Positions 43,091 through 52,413 of a stretch of 52,460 nt of DNA are shown in pieces. Numbering within the stretch: the first letter of the stretch is position 1; the number at the start of each line of letters is the position of its first letter. Made by a program: the position numbers and the translations under genes. Origin of the DNA: JBMOLK01 sp049325575 (GTDB lineage: Bacteria > Bacillota > Clostridia > Acetivibrionales > Acetivibrionaceae); the NCBI GenBank assembly GCA_049325575.1, contig JBMOLK010000238.1, forward strand, positions 1 to 52,460, written 5' to 3'. The notes beneath the pieces are model-generated. The model saw only the letters and a program-made list of their open reading frames with translations. It was not told the origin of the DNA and did no database searches.

Positions 43091-44779
43091 TATTTTTATT
43101 CCCCAAATCTTCTGGCCCCTGGTACCTACAACAATCATATTGTCATAAATGGCTGGAGAAGCTTCCACATTTGCCTCAAGGGGTATTTTGTCAAGGATTT
43201 TTCCGCTTGTTCCTTCTATAAGATACATATAACCTCCTGAATCAATCTGGATGATATATGACTTTCCGTCCTTTGTATAAACAGCCGTAGGAGAACTCCA
43301 GCAGTAGAAGTCCAGATTTATAACCCACACCTCTTCGCCGGTATTCTTATCAAAGGCAATTAATTTGCTGCCGTTCTTATTATAGGATTTGGCTATGTTG
43401 TATACAACAAGATTGCTTATATCGTTCCTGCCCACTACAGGTGATGCCAGAGCACCGCCATTGGTTGAATCATAAGTACACTTGTATTTCTTCTCCCAAA
43501 GAAGCTTACCTGTCAGAGCGTGTATTTTTCTCACATAACTGTATCCATTTGCTCCTTGTAAATCAACTTCATTGGCAGTATATAAAAATACGTCCGACTT
43601 GCCCAAATCTTCAAGAGCTATGGTACTGTCGGTATCATCGGTCACATTCCTTATCCATACGGGAGAGAGGGTGTTTAAGTCAACGCACTGCAGTGTTCCG
43701 CTGTTGTCTGCAAAATAAGCCAGATTCTTATAAATTGCTATAGAGTTCTCAATACCAAGTCTTCTTTTGACAGGTGAGGGATACCTGTACTTTGTAACAT
43801 CCGGATTTATTGAAACTGTGCCCTTTTGGGTATCAAAATTTGTATTAAGCTTTAAGGAATAAAGGATACCGTTTTCACCAGCCTCAAGCAATGTATCACT
43901 CTCTTTATGCAGGAGGGGAGTTGAATCAAATGCCCCCCATCGCCTTAATGCGGAATTGTCAAAGCCGTTAATAAAGTAAAGCAGTTTTTGATCTATAAGG
44001 CTGAATATCCTAAAACCGATTTTAACCCTTTTTCCTTTTACCTCATCTACACCCTGACCTGCGTATAAAAGCGGATATCCCCTGGGGTCTACCGTTACAC
44101 TTCCTTTAAGCGGCGCACCTATATTGATTGGATTTCTGGTCCTTGATCCGTCATCAAGATCCAGAAAATATATTTTACCGTCTAATGTGGCATAGATAAC
44201 CTCTTTTAAGTCATTCTTATTCTTCTTGTCATTAAAAAGGTTCATTTTTTTTCTAAGGTCGTCATTCCATTTAACTATAGAGGGCTGACCGTTCCAGCCC
44301 ACACCCGTCCAAATATCTATATAACCGATGTTTACGCTCCATACTTTTTCAAGCTTTTCCTCCTTTACATCGGCAAACCCGAAGCTGGCAGAGTCTCTAA
44401 AATTGTTTCCCCTGAAGGTTGTAACACCTTCAATATCATTATAATCTTCCGAGGACTTAAAGCTAATTGACTCATCTCTTTTATAGCCATCAAGCTTTAA
44501 ATTATCCTTTATAACCTCCCAGCTGAAGTTATGGCTTGATGGAAGACAATCAGGTTCAATTACCGGTACGATTTCGGGCTCTTCATTCCCGGCCTTTGAA
44601 CCGGTATCCCGACTTTCGCTTTCATCTGCATCTCCGGGACTGGCAGGTGATGGAGTCACATCCAGCCTGTTGGCTGCAGTATTGGATTTGGCAATATAAT
44701 TATTAAGAGCTATAAAGCCAGGAACAATTAGAATAAGTATTATTATGTTTATAGTCAGAAGTATTTTAAAGGGCTTCAT
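43085..44779 (-). CDS. Membrane-anchored PQQ-like beta-propeller protein
   Basis: 564 residues from ATG 44779, eight bases after AAAGGA on the minus strand. A single N-terminal membrane segment (about 6-26), a short Pro/Ser/Glu/Asp-rich linker (to about 75), then an extracytoplasmic propeller made of PQQ/WD-like repeats such as TGKLLWEKKYKC, TGEEVWVINLDFYCWSS and TSGKILDKIPLEANVEASPA. No quinoprotein active-site ligands can be assigned, so it may be a non-catalytic surface protein. It is monocistronic. Confidence 0.85.
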   Translation of the reverse strand: MKPFKILLTINIIILILIVPGFIALNNYIAKSNTAANRLDVTPSPASPGDADESESRDTGSKAGNEEPEIVPVIEPDCLPSSHNFSWEVIKDNLKLDGYKRDESISFKSSEDYNDIEGVTTFRGNNFRDSASFGFADVKEEKLEKVWSVNIGYIDIWTGVGWNGQPSIVKWNDDLRKKMNLFNDKKNKNDLKEVIYATLDGKIYFLDLDDGSRTRNPINIGAPLKGSVTVDPRGYPLLYAGQGVDEVKGKRVKIGFRIFSLIDQKLLYFINGFDNSALRRWGAFDSTPLLHKESDTLLEAGENGILYSLKLNTNFDTQKGTVSINPDVTKYRYPSPVKRRLGIENSIAIYKNLAYFADNSGTLQCVDLNTLSPVWIRNVTDDTDSTIALEDLGKSDVFLYTANEVDLQGANGYSYVRKIHALTGKLLWEKKYKCTYDSTNGGALASPVVGRNDISNLVVYNIAKSYNKNGSKLIAFDKNTGEEVWVINLDFYCWSSPTAVYTKDGKSYIIQIDSGGYMYLIEGTSGKILDKIPLEANVEASPAIYDNMIVVGTRGQKIWGIKIK

Positions 44780-45052
44780 AATATACATCCTTTTTTAGAA
44801 TTTATTAATATATAAAAACTATTTTACCAGACTCATGCAGTGTCACAACTTCTATATTAAACGAAATTTTGTCATTTTCAAATATGTTTGACAAATAATT
44901 TTATTTAATAGCAAATTGGTATAAATTTCATATTAAATTATTGTAAAAAGCTTTATAAAATATACATTCTTTACACAAGAATATTACTGTGATAGACTTT
45001 ATGAAAGAATGCTTTAGGACATCCTAATATATTAGACGTTTTTGGAGTGGAA

Positions 45053-45685
45053 ATGGATACATATATCCTTGAATTTATTGATTTTTTTTTAGATAAAAAT
45101 GTTTTTATAGTTTACATGCTGTTTTTTTTATCAAATTTAATGCAGATACTTTTTCCGCCCCATCCCGGCGACGTTATTCTGATATTTCAAGGCTATACTA
45201 CTACAGTTCACGGTTCCTATAATATGTTTTTATTATATTTAAATGCTATGGCTGCAAGCTTTTTAGGATCATATATACTCTTTAAGCTGGGATACCATAA
45301 GGGAAAGGGCGCGCTGGATTATAAAATAGTCAAAAGGTTTATAAAAGAGAAGCACATAAAAAGGGCTGAAAAGCTTTTTGACAGGTTTGGGATCTACGCA
45401 ATTGCACTAAGTAAGTTCGTACCGGGAGTAAATGCCCTTATAATAATTCTTGCCGGTACCTTCAAAATGAATAAACGTCTTGCATATATATCCTTTCTGG
45501 CTTCTTCATCGGTGCACCATATAATCCTTCTTCTTTTGGGAAGGTTTCTGGGGCATAATATGGATTATATAAAGGATATACTTAAAACCTATAATAGTAT
45601 AGTTGTAGTTATCATATTATTAGCTGTATCATCAATTTTGCTTTACAAATATGTATTAAGACCTGCCTCTAAAAGAGGATGCTAG
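45053..45685 (+). CDS. DedA-family membrane protein
   Basis: 210 residues from ATG 45053, after TTGGAG; a GTG two codons earlier is also possible. Conserved DedA/SNARE-associated features: an N-terminal amphipathic segment, FPPHPGDVILIFQG, the FGIYAIALSKFVPGVNALI segment with the Arg-like loop replaced by Lys/Phe, and about five membrane helices. DedA proteins flip undecaprenyl phosphate or phospholipids. It stands alone 240 bases from its neighbours. Confidence 0.85.
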   Translation: MDTYILEFIDFFLDKNVFIVYMLFFLSNLMQILFPPHPGDVILIFQGYTTTVHGSYNMFLLYLNAMAASFLGSYILFKLGYHKGKGALDYKIVKRFIKEKHIKRAEKLFDRFGIYAIALSKFVPGVNALIIILAGTFKMNKRLAYISFLASSSVHHIILLLLGRFLGHNMDYIKDILKTYNSIVVVIILLAVSSILLYKYVLRPASKRGC

Positions 45686-45751
45686 TATTTTATTGGAAAA
45701 TATGTTAATATAGTATAAAATGACACAAAATGGCTAAAGGAGGTATTTAAG

Positions 45752-46780
45752 ATGAGTGAAAGAGTATGGTATCTTGCAGTTGCCGGTCAGAAGGATGGTC
45801 CTCACGGACTTGACGACCTTCTAAAAATGTATGAGAACGGGGAAATCAATGAAAACAGTCTGGTATTTTCAAAAGGTATGAACGACTGGGCTTCAATTAA
45901 GAGTATTCCGGAAATAATGAGCCTTGTAAATCCGGATGCCGAATGGATACCGCCAATTCCGGCAAATGAATATGCTTCTGCACAGGTGTGTCACGAAATA
46001 GATTTTAAGATATTCGGTGAAGAGATGCAGGTGGTTGAAATCGATCTTGACCCAAGAGAAAGTGTCATTGCGGAAGCCGGAGCAATGATGTACATGGAAA
46101 ACAGTATACATATGGAGACTATCTTTGGTGATGGGTCTACAAGAAGTGAGGACGGGGGATTTGTAGGAAAACTCTTTAGTGCGGGAAAAAGAATAATTAC
46201 AGGTGAAAGCCTGTTTATGACTATGTTTACCAATAATGCACATGGAAGACAGAGAGTTGCCTTTGCTGCCCCATATCCTGGAAAAGTGGTCCCTATGGAT
46301 CTTAAAAAATACGATAATATCATCATATGCCAGAAGGATGCATTCCTTTGTGCTGCAAAGGGGGTCTCTGTAGGGATAGAGTTTAACAAGAGAATAGGCG
46401 TAGGGCTCTTTGGCGGTGAAGGGTTTATAATGCAAAAGCTTGAAGGTGATGGGCTTGCATTTGTACATGCAGGCGGAACCATTGTGAAAAAGGAGCTTAA
46501 GCCAGGAGAGCTGGTGAGGGTTGATACAGGCTGTATAGTTGCCTTAACAAGAAGTGTTGATTATGATATTCAATTTGTTAAGGGAATAAAATCTGCAATA
46601 TTCGGAGGCGAAGGATTGTTCTTTGCTACTCTTACCGGGCCCGGTACGGTGTGGCTTCAGTCAATACCGTTTAGCCGGTTGGCCGGAAGGATCATGCAGG
46701 GAGCCACTACTACAAGGAAAGGTGAAGGCTCAATTCTTGGGGGCATCGGTAATCTTTTGGATGGTGACCCATTCTCTTAG
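45752..46780 (+). CDS. GYF_2-AIM24 fusion protein
   Basis: 342 residues. N-terminal GYF_2-type domain (about 4-52; WYLAVAGQKDGPHGLDDLL and NDWASIKSIPEI) followed by an AIM24/TIGR00266 beta-roll domain (about 78-310) with repeated Gly-rich turns (IGVGLFGGEGFIMQKLEGDG, KSAIFGGEGLFFATLTGPG). AIM24-like bacterial proteins are of unknown function. GYF_2 domains are often attached to membrane or envelope proteins, but there is no membrane segment here. ATG after AAAGGAGG. Confidence 0.88.
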   Translation: MSERVWYLAVAGQKDGPHGLDDLLKMYENGEINENSLVFSKGMNDWASIKSIPEIMSLVNPDAEWIPPIPANEYASAQVCHEIDFKIFGEEMQVVEIDLDPRESVIAEAGAMMYMENSIHMETIFGDGSTRSEDGGFVGKLFSAGKRIITGESLFMTMFTNNAHGRQRVAFAAPYPGKVVPMDLKKYDNIIICQKDAFLCAAKGVSVGIEFNKRIGVGLFGGEGFIMQKLEGDGLAFVHAGGTIVKKELKPGELVRVDTGCIVALTRSVDYDIQFVKGIKSAIFGGEGLFFATLTGPGTVWLQSIPFSRLAGRIMQGATTTRKGEGSILGGIGNLLDGDPFS

Positions 46781-46805
46781 AATATAGTATAAACAATCCA
46801 ATTAA

Positions 46806-46862
46806 ATAAAATATTACATAAAAAAAGCAGGAGGAATCCTGTTTTTTTTATGTAATATTTTA
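46806..46862 (+). terminator. Terminator after the AIM24 gene
   Basis: Long stem: AAATATTACATAAAAAAA then GCAGGA / TCCTG and a return TTTTTTTTATGTAATATTT. T runs on both sides suggest strong, possibly bidirectional function. Confidence 0.85.
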
Positions 46863-46954
46863 TTCTATAACAATTTCTTCATAAAATCTTCATAATAGCC
46901 ATTTACAATAAGAGTTGAATAATATATTTTTGATACATTTAGGAGGAAATCTTT

Positions 46955-48841
46955 ATGGAAGGGAACCTCTCAAAAAGGGTTATTCTGATTGATGGAATGA
47001 CCTGTACAAGCTGTGAGATGCGAATTGAAAATTCACTTAGAAAATTAGAGGGAATTGCTGAGGTTAAGGCCGTTTACAGCGATTCACACGTATATGTTAC
47101 TTATGACAAGGATAAGATCGGTCTTGATGAAATTTATGAGAATATTGAAAAGCTGGACTATGGTATAAAAAACAAGGGACAAAGTCAGTCGTCAGAGGGT
47201 AAGGATGAGAATGAATATGAAAATTCCAGTGAGAATAATAAAGCTTTAGGTGATAAGCTTAAAATAAATCAGCTTATAGGAATCGGTATAATCATATTCT
47301 CCCTGTACATTATTATTAAGAATACCATAGGGTTTAACTTTATTCCGGAAGTCAACGAATCCACTGGTTACGGTATCCTCTTTGTGGTTGGTCTTTTGAC
47401 ATCCCTTCACTGTATAGCCATGTGCGGAGGAATAAACCTGTCCCAGTGCGTGTCCTATAACATGGAAGGTGAAGAGTCCGGATTTTCAAAGCTAAAGCCA
47501 AGCCTTCTTTATAATGGCGGAAGGGTTATTTCATATACTATAGTAGGTGGTATAGTAGGCGCCATAGGATCTGCAGTCAGCTTCTCCGGAAGCGCCAAAG
47601 GGGTAGTTGCAATTGCTGCAGGCGTATTTATGGTTATCATGGGAATAAATATGCTAAATATTTTCCCGTGGCTAAGAAGGTTTAATATAAGGATGCCTAA
47701 GTTTATAGGAAAGAAAATATACTCAAACGGCGGTAAAAAGGGGCCGCTAATTATTGGTCTCTTAAACGGATTCATGCCCTGCGGGCCGCTTCAGACAATG
47801 CAGTTATACGCCCTGGGGACAGGAAGCTTTACAAAGGGAGCCCTGTCAATGTTCTTATTTAGCCTGGGAACAGTACCTTTAATGTTTGGCTTTGGAGCCA
47901 TAAGCTCACTTTTAAGCAGCAAGTTTACACACAAGATGATGAAAGTAAGTGCAATGCTTGTTATGATCCTTGGCTTTATGATGGTTGGAAGGGGACTTAG
48001 CCTGTCAGGTGTTTCACTGGCTCTAGGAGCTTCAGGTCCGAGCAGTATAGCCGTTGTTCAAGGCGATGTGCAGCTTGTAACTACAGAGATGAAGTCGGGA
48101 AGCTATACTCCTATAATAGTTCAAAAGGGCATACCGGTTAGATGGACCATAAAGGCTGAAAAGAGCGGTCTTAACGGGTGCAACAATCCTGTCACCATAC
48201 CTGAATACGGAATCGAAAAAAAGCTGGTGCCGGGTGACAATGTTATAGAGTTTACCCCTGATAAAGAAGGAAATATACTGTACACTTGCTGGATGGGAAT
48301 GATCAGCAGCAATATAAAGGTAGTTGCTGATATAAATAATGTGTCTGATAAAGATATTCAGGATGTTAACAGCGTAAATGGAGCAGGAAGCGCAGGGGGA
48401 GGCTGCTGCGGTGCAGGAGGATCGGGAGTTTCCTCTGACGGAAGCCTTATTCCTCTTGATAAAGTAGCTGTCGGTGAAATAAAAGATAATGTACAGTACG
48501 TAAAAATTGATGTTAATGACTACGGCTTCTCACCAGCCATAGTTGTGATACAAAAGGGTATAGAGACTAAATGGAACATAAACGGGGATAAGCTAAACTA
48601 CTGTAACAACCGTCTTATCTTCCCCGAATACAATGCAAGGATGCAGTTAAACAGTGGAGAGAATGAAATAAGCTTTGTTCCGGAAGCAGACTTTTCATTC
48701 AGCTGCTGGATGGGGATGTTAAACGGGTATGTAAAAGTGGTGGATGATATAAACAATATAAATATTGACGATATAAAGGAAGAAGTTAGGAATTTCGTAC
48801 CTCCGCAAGGAGCAGGAGGCGGTATAGGAGGCTGCCACTAG
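46955..48841 (+). CDS. Heavy-metal-associated, SafE-type membrane and cupredoxin fusion protein
   Basis: 628 residues, ATG after AGGAGG. HMA metal-binding domain (about 8-72) with Cys17-x-x-Cys20 in MTCTSC; a charged linker; a polytopic membrane region (about 103-350) of the SafE/UreH-like sulfite exporter group with LHCIAMCGGINLSQC and NGFMPCGPLQ; then two cupredoxin-like domains (about 365-455 and 505-610). Each has a ligand-like set, CNNPVTIPEYG ... CWMGMI and CNNRLIFPEYN ... CWMGML. Cysteine-rich GGGCCGAGGSG joins them and the end is GGCH. Such fusions likely take copper from the cytoplasm or envelope, but the direction is not known. No copper regulator or P-type ATPase is adjacent. Confidence 0.88.
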   Translation: MEGNLSKRVILIDGMTCTSCEMRIENSLRKLEGIAEVKAVYSDSHVYVTYDKDKIGLDEIYENIEKLDYGIKNKGQSQSSEGKDENEYENSSENNKALGDKLKINQLIGIGIIIFSLYIIIKNTIGFNFIPEVNESTGYGILFVVGLLTSLHCIAMCGGINLSQCVSYNMEGEESGFSKLKPSLLYNGGRVISYTIVGGIVGAIGSAVSFSGSAKGVVAIAAGVFMVIMGINMLNIFPWLRRFNIRMPKFIGKKIYSNGGKKGPLIIGLLNGFMPCGPLQTMQLYALGTGSFTKGALSMFLFSLGTVPLMFGFGAISSLLSSKFTHKMMKVSAMLVMILGFMMVGRGLSLSGVSLALGASGPSSIAVVQGDVQLVTTEMKSGSYTPIIVQKGIPVRWTIKAEKSGLNGCNNPVTIPEYGIEKKLVPGDNVIEFTPDKEGNILYTCWMGMISSNIKVVADINNVSDKDIQDVNSVNGAGSAGGGCCGAGGSGVSSDGSLIPLDKVAVGEIKDNVQYVKIDVNDYGFSPAIVVIQKGIETKWNINGDKLNYCNNRLIFPEYNARMQLNSGENEISFVPEADFSFSCWMGMLNGYVKVVDDINNINIDDIKEEVRNFVPPQGAGGGIGGCH

Positions 48842-48924
48842 TATAAGTACCTGATACAACATCAGGCAAGTAATGTAATAGGCAGCATTACAATATAAAA
48901 GAGTAGTAAGTAAGTTGTCAGTTA

Positions 48925-48956
48925 GCATCAAGCTGTTATGGAGCTTGGTGCTTTTT
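48925..48956 (+). terminator. Hairpin with T tail, similar to one at 52324
   Basis: GCATCAAGCT and AGCTTGGTGC pair (one mismatch) around a short loop, followed by TTTTT. It probably terminates the fusion gene. Its arm sequence closely resembles the hairpin at 52324-52351. Confidence 0.65.
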
Positions 48957-49119
48957 ATGTGTAAACATAATTTTAATATGTGATACCAGTATAATTAGTG
49001 TTAGACTAATTTATGGAAGGTCATGTATAAAAAAGTATTAAGTAAACATAAGAAAATTTCGATAACCTTTTATGTTAAATTTTATAATATGTTAAAAGTT
49101 AGTATCAATTCTTAGTTTT

Positions 49120-49218
49120 AGAGATAACGAACTGTAAAGATAAACATATAATTAGCTTCGCTAATTTGATACAAATGGCAGGCTCATCAAGTTTATCTAC
49201 TTTTACAGTTCGATCTCT
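49120..49218 (-). mobile_element. MITE-like inverted-repeat element, complete copy
   Basis: 99 bases. Read on the minus strand it begins AGAGATCGAACTG and ends TTCGTTATCTCT. TA flanks both ends if the first and last base are counted as target. The interior differs from the copy at 28803 and includes a small perfect dyad ATTAGCTTCGCTAAT. It lies in the leader region of the lipoprotein-chemoreceptor operon. Confidence 0.8.
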
Positions 49219-49317
49219 ATAGCACAAGCTTGAAAAATTCAATAAACAGTTGATAAAACAGTATTTGCAGTATCTTTTTACTTGAAATAAAAAATAAATG
49301 AAAAGGGGCTGTTTAGG

Positions 49318-50391
49318 ATGAAACTGTGTACAAAAGCTATCTTGTGTATTTCTGTTGCTTTATTAATGGCGTTTATGCAGGTAGGATGCAGCTCGGATGT
49401 TAAACAAACAGACGAACAACCGGTTTCTCAATCAGAAAGCAGTGAAAATGGAGAACAAACTGGTCCTGATACATCAGAATCTACTGAAGTAAAGTCCTTG
49501 GAAGGTAAGAAGGTACTGTTCATTGACTCATATCATGAAGGTTATGAATGGGCTGACGGCTTAAGGAAGGGTGCTTTACAAAAGCTGGAGCCAGCTGGAA
49601 TCGAAATGAAGACCTTTGCTATGGATACCATAAGGAATAAGGGTGACGAGTATATTGAAAATAAGGCAAGCGAGGCAAAGAAATTCATTGAAGAGTACAA
49701 GCCGGACGCAGTAATTATTGCTGATGATGTTGCCAATAAGACTGTTTTGCAAAAGTACTTCAAAGACTCGGAGATTCCTTTTGTGTCAATAGGGATAAAC
49801 TGGGACATATCAGTTTATGGGCTTCCTTATAAGAATACAGCAGTAATGGTTGAATATACAATAGACCCTCCGATAATTGAACATTTAAAAAAATATTCCA
49901 AGGGCAGCAGGATTGGCTTTATTTCATCCCAATCTGCAACTTGTAAAAAGACAGCAGAATTTATGCCAAAGGTTTACGGAATCAACTTTGAAAAAGTATA
50001 TCATGTGAAGGACTATAATGAGTTTAAGGAAAAATGGGTTGCTATTCAAGATGAGGTGGATATTCTTTACTTTAACAACAGGTCAGGTATTGAAGGATTT
50101 AACGATGAAGAAGCGGAACAGTTTATTCTTAACAATACCAAAATACCGGTAGCCGCTCATTATGATTGGATGGTTAACTTTGCACTGCTGGCCATATGTG
50201 AAGTGCCACAGGAGCATGGTGAATGGGCCGGTGAAACAGCTATAAAGATACTGGAAGGAACCAAACCATCAGATATTCCGTTAGCGAAAAACAGCAAAGG
50301 CGTATTGTATATCAATATGAAATTAGCGGACAAGCTTGGTATAACATTTGAGCCTAGCCTTCTTAAAAATGCAAAAATCATTAAGGATTAA
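49318..50391 (+). CDS. ABC-type substrate-binding lipoprotein
   Basis: 357 residues. Lipobox MQVGC with Cys24, then a Ser/Glu/Thr-rich spacer (about 25-60) and a periplasmic-binding-type fold (about 63-357) of the PF04392-like group; KKVLFIDSYHEGYEWADGL and KPDAVIIADDVANK belong to its first lobe. Ligand unknown. There is no ABC permease or ATPase in the window, and the next gene, 14 bases downstream, is a chemoreceptor, so it may feed that receptor. ATG follows AAAAGGGGCTG at somewhat long spacing. Confidence 0.85.
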   Translation: MKLCTKAILCISVALLMAFMQVGCSSDVKQTDEQPVSQSESSENGEQTGPDTSESTEVKSLEGKKVLFIDSYHEGYEWADGLRKGALQKLEPAGIEMKTFAMDTIRNKGDEYIENKASEAKKFIEEYKPDAVIIADDVANKTVLQKYFKDSEIPFVSIGINWDISVYGLPYKNTAVMVEYTIDPPIIEHLKKYSKGSRIGFISSQSATCKKTAEFMPKVYGINFEKVYHVKDYNEFKEKWVAIQDEVDILYFNNRSGIEGFNDEEAEQFILNNTKIPVAAHYDWMVNFALLAICEVPQEHGEWAGETAIKILEGTKPSDIPLAKNSKGVLYINMKLADKLGITFEPSLLKNAKIIKD

Positions 50392-50405
50392 ACCAGGAGG
50401 CTTTT

Positions 50406-52070
50406 ATGAAAATTAAGCATAAAATCAGTTTACCGTTTATAGGAGTATTCTTATTTTTAACTATTGCACTGGCTTTGGCTGGCGGATTGGTTATTGGTGG
50501 AATATTAAGCCAGCTGAATCTAAGGCTTATTAATTCCGAGCTTCAAAATATAAAAAAACAGGTGGAAGACTCCTATGGCATTCTGGAGACCTCCGGTTTA
50601 TCCAGTGCGGACAATTATGTTGTGTCAACACAAGAAGAGCTTATTGAGGAATTCAAGAAATACAAATTTGGAGAAACTGGCGGATTATCTGTTATAAATA
50701 ACAGTAATAAAAATGTTATTTACAGCAGTATTTTTAAAGACACCGATAAAAACAGCTTTAACTTTTTAGAAGGTAAAGAAAAACTTAATAAATTGATTGA
50801 GTACACCTATAGCGGTGAGAAATACGTTTGCAGATACTTTACCTTTGATCAGTGGAACTGGACCGTTGTATTATCGGTAACAGCTAAAGAACTATATGCA
50901 CCAAAATACAAATACTATACGGTTGTCTCAATAATATCCGTTATAGCTCTGCTACTTGCGGGAGCAGTAATATTTATAGTTTCAGGTATAATTTCATCTC
51001 CAATAATAAGGCTTAGTACAGTTGCAAATGAAATTGCCAAAGGTGATTATACAAAAGTTATTAAAGTTTCAGCCAGGGATGAAATCGGTATGCTTGCCAA
51101 AAGCTTTGATACTATGCTGCAAAACTCAAAAATGCTGCTAAAGGATATATCATCCCTTAGTAATACTCTTACGGCTTTGAATGAGGAGTTTAGCACACTA
51201 ACTCAAAATATATCATCACAATCCGATAATATCAACCAGAGTATATCTTGCATATCTGACGGAATGGCACACACTGCGGCTTCTACAGAGGAAATATCGG
51301 CTTCCATACTAGAGGTGTTTGAGTCCGCAAAAAATCTAATGAAATTTGCCGAAGAAGGCAGTAATTCAGTAAAAGAAGTTCGCAACCGGGCAAATGCCAT
51401 GAAGGAAAACACTAATAATGCCAAACAGCTTGCTTACTCTACGTCCAAGGAGAGGAAGGACAAAATCCTTAAAGCTATAGAAGAAAGTCAGGTTGTATTG
51501 AAGGTGGAGGAAATGGCTGCAGTGATTTCCAGTATTGCAAAACAAATAGATTTGTTGGCACTAAATGCAGCTATTGAGGCCGCAAGGGCCGGGGAACAAG
51601 GAAAGGGCTTTGCCGTGGTAGCTGAAGAGGTGCGAAAGCTTGCGGAGCAAGCATCGGTTTCGGTTTCATCAGTTCATCCAATAATACAGAAAGTAAAAGC
51701 ATCCTTTAACAACATGGTGGATAATTCTCAATGGATACTGGAGTTTATGGATAATAATGTTATTAGAGACTATGATATAATGGTAAATGCCAGTATCGAA
51801 TATCAAAAAGATTCCGATTATATGAAGAATCTGTTTGAAAACTTTGTAACCAGTGTCAGAAATATTACAACTACAATTGACCAGATTAACCAGTCTACCG
51901 AGTCGGTGGCTTCAGTAGTAGAACAGACAACTAGCAGCTCAATGGAGATATCGATAAATACCTCCCATGTGTCGGAATCCATTGGTCGTCTTGCAAAGTC
52001 AGCAAAGCTTCAGCTAGACACCTCAAAGAACCTAAACGAAAAAATAAAACAGTTTAAACTGGATAATTAG
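50406..52070 (+). CDS. Methyl-accepting chemotaxis protein
   Basis: 554 residues. Membrane helix (about 9-33), extracytoplasmic domain (34-170) of single-Cache type with FTFDQWNWTVVLSVTAKELYA, second helix (173-195), HAMP (196-248) and a cytoplasmic signalling bundle. The tip is present: IAKQIDLLALNAAIEAARAG and FAVVAEEVRKLAEQAS. No C-terminal CheR-tether motif. ATG follows GGAGG at the end of the lipoprotein gene, indicating one operon. No CheA or CheW is nearby. Confidence 0.94.
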   Translation: MKIKHKISLPFIGVFLFLTIALALAGGLVIGGILSQLNLRLINSELQNIKKQVEDSYGILETSGLSSADNYVVSTQEELIEEFKKYKFGETGGLSVINNSNKNVIYSSIFKDTDKNSFNFLEGKEKLNKLIEYTYSGEKYVCRYFTFDQWNWTVVLSVTAKELYAPKYKYYTVVSIISVIALLLAGAVIFIVSGIISSPIIRLSTVANEIAKGDYTKVIKVSARDEIGMLAKSFDTMLQNSKMLLKDISSLSNTLTALNEEFSTLTQNISSQSDNINQSISCISDGMAHTAASTEEISASILEVFESAKNLMKFAEEGSNSVKEVRNRANAMKENTNNAKQLAYSTSKERKDKILKAIEESQVVLKVEEMAAVISSIAKQIDLLALNAAIEAARAGEQGKGFAVVAEEVRKLAEQASVSVSSVHPIIQKVKASFNNMVDNSQWILEFMDNNVIRDYDIMVNASIEYQKDSDYMKNLFENFVTSVRNITTTIDQINQSTESVASVVEQTTSSSMEISINTSHVSESIGRLAKSAKLQLDTSKNLNEKIKQFKLDN

Positions 52071-52111
52071 AATATATATGAATTTATTGCCGGGTCAGCA
52101 TGTTCTAAAAA

Positions 52112-52142
52112 GAACCTATTACGTATAATAGGTTCCTTTTTT
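52112..52142 (+). terminator. Terminator of the sensory operon
   Basis: GAACCTATTA and TAATAGGTTC around CGTA, then CCTTTTTT. Confidence 0.9.
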
Positions 52143-52323
52143 GTAGTTATTTTATAAATAATTGTAAAAAGTTAACGTAAGAAATAAAAAAATATATTTA
52201 TTATTGTAAAAATTTATGCTATAATATCGAAACGTGTAATAAAAAAATATTATTTTTACAAAATGCTTGTTATAGAAGTAGTTTGGTTCGCAGTATAAAA
52301 ACACTGTAATAAGAAGTCGATAG

Positions 52324-52351
52324 GCACCAAGCTGATATATAGGCTTGGTGC
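52324..52351 (+). other. Hairpin in the leader of the final gene
   Basis: GCACCAAGC and GCTTGGTGC form a perfect nine-base stem, followed by TTTATATAA, a weak T tract. It lies 63 bases upstream of the last start codon and resembles 48925-48956. It could be an attenuator, though no riboswitch model is recognised. Confidence 0.5.
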
Positions 52352-52413
52352 TTTATATAATATAAATGTTTTTATTTATTCTTTATTTTTTTAAACATAG
52401 GGGGAACAAGTTA

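Larger units (their letters stand above)
48842..49317. other. Intergenic region and leader of the sensory operon
   Basis: About 475 bases: a hairpin CCTGAT / ATCAGG near 48851, the hairpin/terminator at 48925-48956, a TATAAT at about 48991, ATTAGT / ACTAAT near 48995-49013, and the complete repeat element at 49120-49218. No ORF is supported. The repeat element lies about 100 bases before the lipoprotein start. Confidence 0.5.
52071..52413. other. Intergenic region and leader of the last gene
   Basis: About 340 bases: the terminator at 52112-52142, a TATAAT at 52220-52225, CAGT / ACTG arms near 52292-52307 and the hairpin at 52324-52351. The predicted leader is about 190 bases, longer than usual. 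No ORF is supported. Confidence 0.5.
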
